Position numbers and translations under genes: made by a program. A stretch of DNA of 64,000 bases from Sporomusa acidovorans (lineage in GTDB: Bacteria > Bacillota > Negativicutes > Sporomusales > Sporomusaceae), in the NCBI RefSeq assembly GCF_900101845.1, contig NZ_FNAM01000005.1, positions 62,001 to 126,000 on the forward strand, written 5' to 3'. This document shows positions 54,560-62,778 of this stretch, piece after piece. The notes under the pieces were generated by a model that did no database searches, was not told the origin of the DNA, and saw only the letters and a list, made by a program, of their open reading frames with translations. Position 1 is the stretch's first letter; each line of letters opens with the position of its first letter.

Positions 54560-55081
54560 ATGAACCGAATTCCGGAAAAACTAATTAATTTTCGCGCCTA
54601 TGAAGGTGGCAGCCAATTTATTGGTCTTGTCGATGCCGAACTGCCGGACCTGGAACCGATGACGGAAACCGTTAAAGGCGCCGGTGTTGCCGGCGAATAC
54701 GACAGCCCGGTCATAGGCCATTACCAAGCCATGACGCTGTCGCTGTCCTGGCGTACGCCGACAGGCCGGCTCCTGGGGCTTGCGGCGCCTAAGATACATC
54801 AGCTTGACCTTAGGGGCGCCATTCAGGAGCAGGATGCCGCTAACGGCACATATCGAGCAGTACCGCTTCGTGTAACCGTGAACTGCACGCCGAAAAATAC
54901 CAAGCCGGGAAAACTGGAGGTAGGCTCTCCCACCGACTCATCCAATGAATTTGATGTGACCTACATCAAAATTTGGTATGACGGCAAAGAATATATCGAA
55001 ATCGACAAGCTGAATTTTATCTGCAAGATTGATGGCGTAGATTATTTGGCCGCCGTCCGCCTGGCGCTGGGTGGACAATAA
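54560..55081 (+). CDS. Tail tube protein (FII-like)
   Basis: This 173-aa protein matches P2 FII tube proteins: IPEKLINFRAYEGGSQFIGLVDAELPDLEPMTETVKGAGVAGEYDSPVIGHYQAM covers the first 60 residues. It follows AAAGGAGG, and its stop overlaps the hairpin that terminates the convergent moron gene. Confidence 0.95.
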   Translation: MNRIPEKLINFRAYEGGSQFIGLVDAELPDLEPMTETVKGAGVAGEYDSPVIGHYQAMTLSLSWRTPTGRLLGLAAPKIHQLDLRGAIQEQDAANGTYRAVPLRVTVNCTPKNTKPGKLEVGSPTDSSNEFDVTYIKIWYDGKEYIEIDKLNFICKIDGVDYLAAVRLALGGQ

Positions 55082-55109
55082 AAAAGCCGTACCTTTTTAG
55101 GTACGGCTT
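55078..55109 (-). terminator. Terminator of the minus-strand moron
   Basis: AAGCCGTACC pairs with GGTACGGCTT. Read on the minus strand the stem is followed by T6; on the + strand there is no T-run. It therefore stops the convergent moron while letting late + transcription pass. Confidence 0.8.
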
Positions 55110-55120
55110 AACTATTTAAA

Positions 55121-55336
55121 TTAAGCGTTTTTGGGTGGCGTAATGCGACCCTGGAAGTAGGCGCAGAATATGACCAAAACAAAGCCGCCAACCAGATAAT
55201 AACCGATTTCAGCCGGTAGGCCGATCATTGCAACAGCCTGTCCTGCGGTATATGCAGGGATCAAGGCGGCTACCAGGCCAAACGGAATCGAAAGCGCCAG
55301 TACAACAATTCTAAGAAGTATGTGTAAGATGTCCAT
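55121..55336 (-). CDS. Two-helix membrane protein, minus-strand moron (71 aa)
   Basis: The only minus-strand gene in the tail module. GAGGTGAGAAGCT precedes ATG 55336. The product has two or three hydrophobic segments (LLRIVVLALSIPFGLVAALIPAY and IGYYLVGGFVLVIFCAYF) and a short basic tail. It has its own terminator. The likely use is in the lysogen, for example exclusion of other phages, but there is no direct evidence. Confidence 0.75.
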   Translation of the reverse strand: MDILHILLRIVVLALSIPFGLVAALIPAYTAGQAVAMIGLPAEIGYYLVGGFVLVIFCAYFQGRITPPKNA

Positions 55337-55398
55337 AGCTTCTCACCTCACTTCCAGTATATGTGAAATATAGACAAATAGCAAGGAGGAATTTTACT

Positions 55399-55701
55399 AT
55401 GGAAAACCAGGAAAGCACTGTGGGGATTACGATCCCGTTTAGAAAACCGTTTACCTTTGAAGGCAAGGAATATACCGAAATGAAACTGGATTTGGATAAA
55501 CTGACCGGCAAGGACGTAATTGACGCCGAGTCAGAAGCGCGGGCCATGGGGGTGCGTGCCGTTATGCTGGAGTCGTCGAAGGTCTATCAGGCCATTCTGG
55601 CGGCGCGCGCTGCCGGTGTTACGATCGACTTAATACAGGCATTGCCAGCCAAGGAGTTTAGCAGCGTAACGGGAGAAGTGCAGGGTTTTTTGCTCGGATA
55701 G
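55399..55701 (+). CDS. Tail assembly chaperone E
   Basis: ATG 55399 follows AAGGAGGAATTTTACT, giving 100 aa. The region ITIPFRKPFTFEGKEYTEMKLDLDKLTGKDVI matches P2-like gpE/TAC_7 proteins that wrap the tape measure. The last codons carry the slip sequence T-TTT-TTG (55686-55692), from which a longer product is made (see the E' entry). Confidence 0.9.
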   Translation: MENQESTVGITIPFRKPFTFEGKEYTEMKLDLDKLTGKDVIDAESEARAMGVRAVMLESSKVYQAILAARAAGVTIDLIQALPAKEFSSVTGEVQGFLLG

Positions 55702-55862
55702 GATTGGGTGCTAGGCCGGCCAAAACAGTCCGGGCTTTAGCTCTACGATTGTCTCGGGAAACACAGGCGCCGGTAACGTATTGGCTGAACGTTTCTTTTC
55801 CGGAAATGACGGAATGGATTAACACCATCCAGGAAGCGCAGCAAAGGAGGCGGGGAAAATGA
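55399..55862 (+). CDS. Frameshifted tail assembly chaperone E+E'
   Basis: At 55686-55692 the heptamer T-TTT-TTG is in the exact register for a -1 slip and is the same heptamer as in phage P2 E/E'. The -1 frame then stays open for 56 codons (ARIGLGARPAKTVRALALRL...) to TGA 55860-55862, sharing bases with the tape-measure start. The fusion is 154 aa. The E' part contains LSRETQAPVTYWLNVSFPEM, a typical E'-like end. Shifting also leaves no unexplained gap before the tape measure. Confidence 0.85.
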
Positions 55863-58156
55863 GCGGCCGTATGTACGAAATCGCCTTTAACATTATGGCC
55901 AGGATGGGGCCGGGATTTAATCAGGCGTTTTCTTCCGCCTCCGGCCGAATGACGCAGCTCAACACACAGGTGTCCGGCTTGAAAAAGGAAATGAAAGAGC
56001 TGGATACCCAGCAGCGCAAAGGCGTCATTTCCGTATTTGAATACTCGGCCGCCTATGAAAAATTGACCGCGCAACTGTACAAGGCGGAACAGCGGCAGAA
56101 AAGCTATGCCAAAGTATACGCTCTGCAAAATAAAGTCAATCAATCCCGCAGTAATGCCCGGATGAACATGGTAGGAGCGGTCGAAACAGCGGCAACCGTA
56201 GGTACGCCGATCTATAGCGCTATGAATTTTGAAACGGCTATGTCGGGAGTAGCCAAACAGGTGGACGGCGCCCGCGATGACGCCGGGCAGCTGACCGAGG
56301 TGTACTATCAGGCACAAAGCGAAGTTATGCAGGCCAGCAAGGATATGATGATCCTACCGGATAATATGGCCAAGGCCTTTGCCATGGCCGCCAAGTCCGG
56401 TGTGCAAGGCATGGAGAACATTGATAAATTTGCCCGGATGGGGATCATGATGGGCACGGCTTTTGAGGCGCCCGCCGAACAAATCACCGAAGACTTTGCC
56501 AAAATCGGCAGCGCCATGGGGATTCACCTGGACACAGTAGAAGGCATTAATCAACTAGAAGCGTTAGCCGATACGGTAAACTATCTGGATGACCGCTCAA
56601 ATGCCAGCGGTGCAGATATCATTGACGTATTAAAACGGACTTCGGGCGCTGCCACTTCGCTTTTGCCGACACTTTCCCGGACTACTTTAGCGGGGATGTC
56701 GACCGCACTGCTGCAGATGGGTGAAACTGGCGAGACAGCCGGTACAGCCTTGAATGCGCTGTTTACTAAAATTGCCGCGGCTCCTACGCAATCTAAATCC
56801 TTCCAAGGAGCTCTTGCACAGCTTGGTTTAACGGCTGAAGAATTACAGTCAGGGGCGCTCAGCGATGCCGAGGGCACAATCACGAACCTGTTTGAACGCA
56901 TAGGACAGTTGGACGCGGCAAGCAAAAACAATGTACTGGCTGAGTTGTTCGGAGCCGAGCATATTGATAACCTATCCAAAATTTCCGGCAACTATGAAGA
57001 ATTCTTGCGGGTTATTAAAATGGGCAATTCCGCTGAAGCCAAAGGCAGTATGATGAAAGAGTTTGAAATTCAGTCACAAAATACGGAGCGGCAACTGGAA
57101 GGGCTACAGGCCTCAGCGGCCAGAACCGCGATTGTTTTGTCAGGGCGGTTGCTGCCGACGGTGAAAACACTCGCGCAATGGGTAAGTACAGGGGCAGACT
57201 GGATTGGTAATTTCAGCAAAGAACATGACACTCTGTCAAATGTTTTAGTGGGAACTACCGCTGCCGTGCTTGCCGGTACCGTGGCATTTTCGGCTATGGC
57301 CTGGGCCGGTTGGGCGGTTATTAGCCCATTTGTGAGTTTATACGGCTGGACCAAGAAGATTGAACTGGCTACCAAGCTGAGCACCGGCGCCCAGTGGGCT
57401 TGGAACGCTTCCATGACCGCCGGCAGAACAGTAATGGGTGTAGGACAACTGATACTACGGGCCGCTTGGACCGGAATCGTGGCTGCCGCTACCTGGGCAT
57501 GGACCGGTGCTCAATGGGCGTGGAATGCAGCCATGACCGCCAATCCGATTGGGCTATTGATTGTGGGGATTGGTGGATTAGTGGCAGCCGGCTATTATCT
57601 CATTCAAAACTGGGATACCGTGAAAGTATGGTGGACGCAGTTATGGGATGATCCAGCTGCTGCGCTACAGGCGTTTGTCGACGGGATCTACAGCCGGTTT
57701 TCCCCAGCCTTTGATTGGCTGAGTGAAAAAGCGGCCTGGGTGAAAAATCTGTTTAGTGGTGACAGCAACGTAGCGGCTGCCGATCTATCCATGAATATTC
57801 CGGCCTATGCCAATGGAACCATCGCCACCACGCCGCATGTCGGGCTGTTTGCGGAAAAAGGACCGGAGGCGATTATTCCACTTGACGGTAGTTCGAATGC
57901 ACTGTCTTTGTGGGCTACAGCAGGCCAGATGCTTGGTATCGGCGGCGGTCAGTCCCTGTTCCAGGATTTTGTTGACAGTCCGTCCGGTAGTGGCGGTGGC
58001 GGCAACACATTTGTATTTTCGCCGAACGTCATGCTCACTGGTGGCGATCCGGAAGTAGAGGGAAAGGTCCGGAGTGTGATTCGAGAGGAAGCCGACGACT
58101 TTGAAAATCGCATGAATGCCTGGGCGGCTCAGCAAAGGAGACTGGCTTATGACTAA
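55859..58156 (+). CDS. Tail tape measure protein
   Basis: This 765-aa protein sets tail length; at about 1.5 A per residue it implies a tail near 115 nm. N-terminal helices (25-110) are coiled coil; the TIGR01760-type core lies at 120-380; hydrophobic segments (430-610, rich in Ala/Trp/Gly) are membrane-active candidates; the end carries Gly/Ser-rich GSGGGGN. It lies directly after E/E', as in P2. Confidence 0.93.
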   Translation: MSGRMYEIAFNIMARMGPGFNQAFSSASGRMTQLNTQVSGLKKEMKELDTQQRKGVISVFEYSAAYEKLTAQLYKAEQRQKSYAKVYALQNKVNQSRSNARMNMVGAVETAATVGTPIYSAMNFETAMSGVAKQVDGARDDAGQLTEVYYQAQSEVMQASKDMMILPDNMAKAFAMAAKSGVQGMENIDKFARMGIMMGTAFEAPAEQITEDFAKIGSAMGIHLDTVEGINQLEALADTVNYLDDRSNASGADIIDVLKRTSGAATSLLPTLSRTTLAGMSTALLQMGETGETAGTALNALFTKIAAAPTQSKSFQGALAQLGLTAEELQSGALSDAEGTITNLFERIGQLDAASKNNVLAELFGAEHIDNLSKISGNYEEFLRVIKMGNSAEAKGSMMKEFEIQSQNTERQLEGLQASAARTAIVLSGRLLPTVKTLAQWVSTGADWIGNFSKEHDTLSNVLVGTTAAVLAGTVAFSAMAWAGWAVISPFVSLYGWTKKIELATKLSTGAQWAWNASMTAGRTVMGVGQLILRAAWTGIVAAATWAWTGAQWAWNAAMTANPIGLLIVGIGGLVAAGYYLIQNWDTVKVWWTQLWDDPAAALQAFVDGIYSRFSPAFDWLSEKAAWVKNLFSGDSNVAAADLSMNIPAYANGTIATTPHVGLFAEKGPEAIIPLDGSSNALSLWATAGQMLGIGGGQSLFQDFVDSPSGSGGGGNTFVFSPNVMLTGGDPEVEGKVRSVIREEADDFENRMNAWAAQQRRLAYD

Positions 58157-58349
58157 ATATACAACTGCCTTAGGTGATACCTGGGATATTATTGCTTACA
58201 AAATGTATGGGGATGAACGGCAGATATCGGTATTGATCGAGGCTAACCCGGAATACCGGGAAACAGTGATTTTTTCAGCCGACGTAATTATTCAGGTCCC
58301 GGATGTGGCAGCGGTAACCTCCACGGTATTGCCGCCATGGAAGAGGTGA
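58149..58349 (+). CDS. Tail protein X (LysM-like)
   Basis: ATG 58149 follows AAAGGAGACTGG; the frame overlaps the tape measure end. The 66-aa LysM-type protein (TALGDTWDIIAYKMYGDERQISVLIEANPEYRE) matches P2 gpX, a baseplate hub-associated protein. Confidence 0.92.
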   Translation: MTKYTTALGDTWDIIAYKMYGDERQISVLIEANPEYRETVIFSADVIIQVPDVAAVTSTVLPPWKR

Positions 58350-58353
58350 TAGA

Positions 58354-59367
58354 ATGCAGGCGCGAAGGGCAAAGCTAAAACTGCAATACGATAATAAAGA
58401 CATATCCGCAGACTTGGCGCCCTATCTGCTCAGTTTTTCCTATTCCGATCACGCCAGCGGCAAGGCTGACGATTTGCAAATCAGCTTGGAAGACCGCGAG
58501 GGACTGTGGATTAGCGACTGGTTACCGGACAAAGGTGCTACACTTAAGGCTGCATTGGTAACGGAACACTGGACCGAGCAGGGGAAAACAGAGGAGTTGC
58601 CGTTCGGTATCTTTGAAATTGACACTTTTGACGGTAAAAGCTTGCCATCCACAGTGACGATCAAAGGGTTGTCCATACCGGAATCCACCTCACTGCGCGG
58701 TGAGGAAAAGACAAAGTCCTGGGAAAAAGTGAAACTGTCAACCATCGCCCAGGATATTGCGACGAATGCCGGATTAACCCTGTTTTATGACACTGATGAC
58801 GATCCGGAGGAGGATCGGGTGGAACAAACCGAACAGTCCGACCTGGCATTTTTACAGAAGATGTGCGAGGATGCCGGGTTGTCTCTTAAGGTAACCGACC
58901 AGCAGATTGTTATTTTTGACGATGCCAAATATGAGAAGAGAGAACCGGTTATGACCATAAAGCGTGGTCAATCATATATACTCGATCATAGCTTCTCGTC
59001 ATCGGTAAGGGATGTCTATGCAGCCTGCCGCGTGGAGTATCGTGATGCGCAAAACAGCGATAATATATCATACACTTTCAATGCACCAAATAAACCGGCA
59101 ACAGGTAAAACCTTAGTTATCAATGAGCGCGTAAGTAGCATTGCCGAGGCTGAGCGATTAGCAAAAAAGAAACTGAGACAAAAAAACAAAGAGGAAACCA
59201 AGATGTCGTTTTCTCTATTGGGCGATATTCGTCTATTAGCCGCTTGTACCGTGATGGTTGAGGGCTACGGCAAATTTGACGGCAAGTATTTTATTGAAGA
59301 AGCTACACACACCGGTAGTGGATATACTGTTAAAATAGATCTGCGCCGTGTCTTGGAGGGGTATTAA
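58354..59367 (+). CDS. Baseplate hub protein D
   Basis: This 337-aa protein matches phage late control gene D / hub proteins: ARRAKLKLQYDNKDISADLAPYLLSFSYSDHASGKADDLQISLEDR at the start, and IVIFDDAKYEKREPVMTIKRG in the centre. It forms the hub between tube and spike. Its last base is the first base of the spike gene. Confidence 0.93.
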   Translation: MQARRAKLKLQYDNKDISADLAPYLLSFSYSDHASGKADDLQISLEDREGLWISDWLPDKGATLKAALVTEHWTEQGKTEELPFGIFEIDTFDGKSLPSTVTIKGLSIPESTSLRGEEKTKSWEKVKLSTIAQDIATNAGLTLFYDTDDDPEEDRVEQTEQSDLAFLQKMCEDAGLSLKVTDQQIVIFDDAKYEKREPVMTIKRGQSYILDHSFSSSVRDVYAACRVEYRDAQNSDNISYTFNAPNKPATGKTLVINERVSSIAEAERLAKKKLRQKNKEETKMSFSLLGDIRLLAACTVMVEGYGKFDGKYFIEEATHTGSGYTVKIDLRRVLEGY

Positions 59368-59852
59368 TGGACTCAGTATTAAAAAACTTAGTTAGGGTAG
59401 GGCGTGTATCGTCAATAAACCCTCAAAGCGCTACTGTTCGGGTTGTATTCGAGGACAGGCAGAACATGGTTTCCTATGATTTGCCTGTTATTGTACGTCA
59501 GTCTCTGAAAAACAAAGACTATTTTATGCCGGATGTGGGCGAGCAAGTTGTCTGCCTGTTTCTCCCCAACGGCAACGCCCAAGGCTTTTGCCTTGGTTCT
59601 TTTTATTCTAGTGTCGACGTGCCATCGGTCAGTGATTCAAACAAGCGCCATATCCGCTTTGCGGACGGCACCAGCCTCGAATATGACCGGGAAACACATA
59701 CGCTCACTATCCAGGCTCAGGGACCGCTTAATGTCATGGCGGGCGGCAATGTGAATGTGACTGGCGACGTCATTGCCGACGGCATCAGCCTGAAAACGCA
59801 CGTCCATGGTGGCGTACAATCTGGCGGCAGCACGACCGGTAAACCGTCATAG
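59367..59852 (+). CDS. Baseplate spike protein V
   Basis: This 161-aa gpV-like protein has an OB-fold N-terminal part (VGRVSSINPQSATVRVVFEDRQNMVSYDLPV), a beta-helix stem and ends with a HVHGG apex motif that binds metal in spikes. It punctures the outer membrane. Confidence 0.92.
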   Translation: MDSVLKNLVRVGRVSSINPQSATVRVVFEDRQNMVSYDLPVIVRQSLKNKDYFMPDVGEQVVCLFLPNGNAQGFCLGSFYSSVDVPSVSDSNKRHIRFADGTSLEYDRETHTLTIQAQGPLNVMAGGNVNVTGDVIADGISLKTHVHGGVQSGGSTTGKPS

Positions 59853-59863
59853 GAGGGATTCAA

Positions 59864-60178
59864 TTGGAATTTGAAATCACGGCGTCAGCGAGTATGACCG
59901 TCAACTTTGCACCGGACACAACCACTGAGGAAATATTTCAAAACGTCCGGACCATCCTGGCGACGCCGGTCTATTCGGTGCCGCTTAATCGGGCATTTGG
60001 TGTCAACGCGGAACTGGTGGATTTGCCGCTGCCGGTTGCCAAAGCCAAACTGGCGGCTGAGATTGTACAGGCCATTCAGAAGTTTGAACCTAGGGTGGAA
60101 GTTACTAAGGTCCTTTTTACTGACAAGGCCATTGCCGGCAGGCTGCAGCCGACCGTCTGCCTGCGATTGAAGGAGTGA
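59864..60178 (+). CDS. Baseplate wedge protein W (gp25-like)
   Basis: TTG 59864 follows GGAGGGATTCAA. The 104-aa protein is gp25/gpW-like: ILATPVYSVPLNRAFGVNAELVDLPLPVAKAKLAAEIVQAIQKFEPRVEV is the core segment. It polymerises sheath from the baseplate. Confidence 0.9.
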   Translation: MEFEITASASMTVNFAPDTTTEEIFQNVRTILATPVYSVPLNRAFGVNAELVDLPLPVAKAKLAAEIVQAIQKFEPRVEVTKVLFTDKAIAGRLQPTVCLRLKE

Positions 60179-60183
60179 TTTGA

Positions 60184-61020
60184 TTGGCAATCGGAACTTT
60201 TGGTCCTGTCACTTTTGAGGTATCGGCCGAAAAAACACGCACCTTTGACGAATTTCAGCGTAAAACATCCGCCAAATTTGAAGAGCATGCGATAATCGGC
60301 CAAAAAGCTAAATTGGAATTTATCTCACCCGGCCTGGATGAAATCTCATTCCAGGTTATTTTTTCTGCTTTTCACGGCTTGAACCCGTTGAATGAAATAA
60401 AGCAGCTGCGTGAGATTGTCCAGACGGGGGAATACCATCCGCTGATCATTGGCGGTGAAACGCTTGGAAATTTTGCGGTTGAAAGCATTAGCGAAGCCTG
60501 GAAATATATTGATAATAAAGGATTTGTCCTGTATATTGCCGTGGACGTGAGCTTGAAAGAATATTACGTTGAACCAGATCCGAATGCCAAGACCAATGAA
60601 ACAACCGATACTACAGCTGTGCAGGAAAAGAAAGCCGAGAAGGTTGCCGCTGCTGTAAAAGAACCAGCAAAGAAAACAGGGATGTCCGTGGGCCAGATTG
60701 CTGATATGGCAGCTATCGTGAGCAGTTGTGTGCGGGACCCGTCACTGGCCATCACGGGTATGGAATCTATTCTGACGGCAACGCAGGATTTGCAAGCAGG
60801 GAATCCATCTGTTGCAGCGACCGCAAGTTATGTTCGAATGGGGTTGGATGTTGCTAATTTGGCCGTGCGTGCTAAAAATGATCCCATGGGTACAGCCATC
60901 ACTGTTTTAGACACTCTTGGCAATACGACAACGGACAAACCGGCTGCAGCAAAGTCAATCTACGGGGCCAAGGCAGGTGGTACGGTGATGCTCATTGCAC
61001 AGCGGGTGAAGGAGGGATAG
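60184..61020 (+). CDS. Tail protein U with long C-terminal extension
   Basis: TTG 60184 starts this 278-aa protein. Residues 1-140 match gpU of P2 (KLEFISPGLDEISFQVIFSAFHGLNPLNEIKQLR, GEYHPLIIGGETLGNFAVESISEAW). Residues 150-278 form an added helical part (MSVGQIADMAAIVSSCVRDP..., and Gly/Thr-rich end) beyond the normal length of about 160. It lies between W and J instead of after the tape measure. Confidence 0.85.
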   Translation: MAIGTFGPVTFEVSAEKTRTFDEFQRKTSAKFEEHAIIGQKAKLEFISPGLDEISFQVIFSAFHGLNPLNEIKQLREIVQTGEYHPLIIGGETLGNFAVESISEAWKYIDNKGFVLYIAVDVSLKEYYVEPDPNAKTNETTDTTAVQEKKAEKVAAAVKEPAKKTGMSVGQIADMAAIVSSCVRDPSLAITGMESILTATQDLQAGNPSVAATASYVRMGLDVANLAVRAKNDPMGTAITVLDTLGNTTTDKPAAAKSIYGAKAGGTVMLIAQRVKEG

Positions 61021-61022
61021 GA

Positions 61023-62138
61023 GTGCTGGCCAATCTACCATCTATTAGCTTTGTTGATACGGATGCTGCCAATATTGAAGCATCGGTTATAACAATGTAT
61101 GAAGCCATAGCCGGCCGGACACTCGCCCAGGGTGATCCGGTCCGGCTATTTTTACAGGCTGTGGCCATGATCATCATCCAGCAGCGGGTGCTGATTAACG
61201 ATAGTGCAAAACAAAATCTGTTGGCTTATGCCAAGGATGATAAGCTCGACCATCTCGGCGTACTAGTCGGCGTGCCACGATTGGACGCCTCGGCGGCTGA
61301 AACAACAATCCGGTTCAACCTGTCGACCGCACAGCCACAGGTAGTGACCATTCCGGCCGGTATTCGCGGTACGACGCCAAATGGTGTGGTATTCCAGGTA
61401 TCGAATCCGGTGACCGTTCCTATCGGGGACTTGTATGGAGATGCGCCGGCGGAATGTTTGACGGCAGGTGAAATAGGCAACGGTTATGTTCCCGGACAGA
61501 TCAACCAACTTGTTGACCCTTTGCCTTGGATTCAGTCTATAGCGAATATCACTGAAAGCGAGGGTGGCGCCGATAGGGAGTTGGATGACCCTTACCGGGA
61601 ACGGATTCGCCTAGCACCGGAATCGTTTTCTGTTGCCGGCCCGGACGGAGCATACCGTTTCTGGGCCATGTCGGCATCGCAAACCATTGTGGACGTGTCG
61701 GTACGCAGTCCGGCTCCTGTTGAGGTGGAATTGCGGCCGCTACTGACAGGCGGAGAGATACCGGGGACGGAAATCCTAGACATGGTTTACGCCACTGTTA
61801 GTGATAAAGAAATCCGGCCGCTTACAGATCGGGTATCCGTTCTGGCGCCGGAGGCGGTAAGTTACGATGTGGAACTTGTATATTACATCCACAAGGATAA
61901 TGCTACGCAAAGCCAGACTATACAAATGGCAGTCAATCAAGCGGTTATCGATTATGAGCTTTGGCAGAAGTCCAAACTGGGACGGGATATAAACCCATCA
62001 GAACTAATTTGGCGGGTACGAGCGGCCAGCGCTGACAGGGTGGAAGTTACTTTGCCGGTATTCTTGAAGCTGGAAAAATATCAGGTAGCTATAGCCAGGA
62101 ATGTCACTGTCACTTATGGGGGATTGACCGATGGTTGA
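61023..62138 (+). CDS. Baseplate wedge protein J
   Basis: GTG 61023 starts this 371-aa gpJ-like protein. The baseplate_J core is visible: LGVLVGVPRLDASAAETTIRFNLSTAQPQVVTIPAGIRGTTPNGVVFQ at 80-130 and SEGGADRELDDPYRERIRLAPESFSVAGPDGAYRFWA near 180-215. It overlaps the next gene by eight bases. Confidence 0.94.
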   Translation: MLANLPSISFVDTDAANIEASVITMYEAIAGRTLAQGDPVRLFLQAVAMIIIQQRVLINDSAKQNLLAYAKDDKLDHLGVLVGVPRLDASAAETTIRFNLSTAQPQVVTIPAGIRGTTPNGVVFQVSNPVTVPIGDLYGDAPAECLTAGEIGNGYVPGQINQLVDPLPWIQSIANITESEGGADRELDDPYRERIRLAPESFSVAGPDGAYRFWAMSASQTIVDVSVRSPAPVEVELRPLLTGGEIPGTEILDMVYATVSDKEIRPLTDRVSVLAPEAVSYDVELVYYIHKDNATQSQTIQMAVNQAVIDYELWQKSKLGRDINPSELIWRVRAASADRVEVTLPVFLKLEKYQVAIARNVTVTYGGLTDG

Positions 62139-62778
62139 TATTGCAGTAATTAGATTGATTGACCTAGTTCCCCCCAGTATCCGGGACGATCCGGAAATAC
62201 AGGCGGCAGCAGCGGCATTAGAAGGAGAACTACAGGCGGTTACAGCTGCTATCCCGACAGTACTGTTGATTTCTCGAATTGATGAGCTGGCGGAGGACGT
62301 AATTGACGCCCTTGCATGGCAGTGGCATGTGGATTTTTACGAACCGGGAATAACGTTAGAGCAGAAACGTGCTTTAGTGAAAACGTCGATTGCCCAGCAC
62401 CGAAAAAAAGGAACGCCCTGGGCGGTGGAGCAAGTTGTAAAGGCTATCCTTAAAGACGCTGTCGTTCAGGAATGGTGGGAATATGGCGGTGATCCCGGTT
62501 ATTTTCGGGTGGTTAGAATCGGTGGAGAAATGATTGAACCCAGCCTATATGAACGCCTGGTAAATGCCATAAACACTGTCAAAAATACCCGGTCATGGCT
62601 GGAAGGGGTATCACTGTATAGGGAATTGCCCGGAACGGTATATATTGGCGGAGCTTGCAGCAGCATGCGAACGGTAGAGATCATGCCAGCAGCGTTCCGT
62701 GCGCCGAATGTATCAAAAACGGTCTATACCCGCGGCTTGATTTATCATTTGAAAGGAGTTGAAATACAGCATGCCTAA
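62131..62778 (+). CDS. Baseplate protein I
   Basis: This 215-aa gpI-like protein carries the tail_P2_I core: RIDELAEDVIDALAWQWHVDFYEPGITLEQKRALVKTSIAQHRKKGTPWAVEQVV at 50-110 and EWWEYGGDPGYFRVV near 115. It links the baseplate wedge to the tail fibre. The stop overlaps the fibre start. Confidence 0.93.
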   Translation: MVDIAVIRLIDLVPPSIRDDPEIQAAAAALEGELQAVTAAIPTVLLISRIDELAEDVIDALAWQWHVDFYEPGITLEQKRALVKTSIAQHRKKGTPWAVEQVVKAILKDAVVQEWWEYGGDPGYFRVVRIGGEMIEPSLYERLVNAINTVKNTRSWLEGVSLYRELPGTVYIGGACSSMRTVEIMPAAFRAPNVSKTVYTRGLIYHLKGVEIQHA

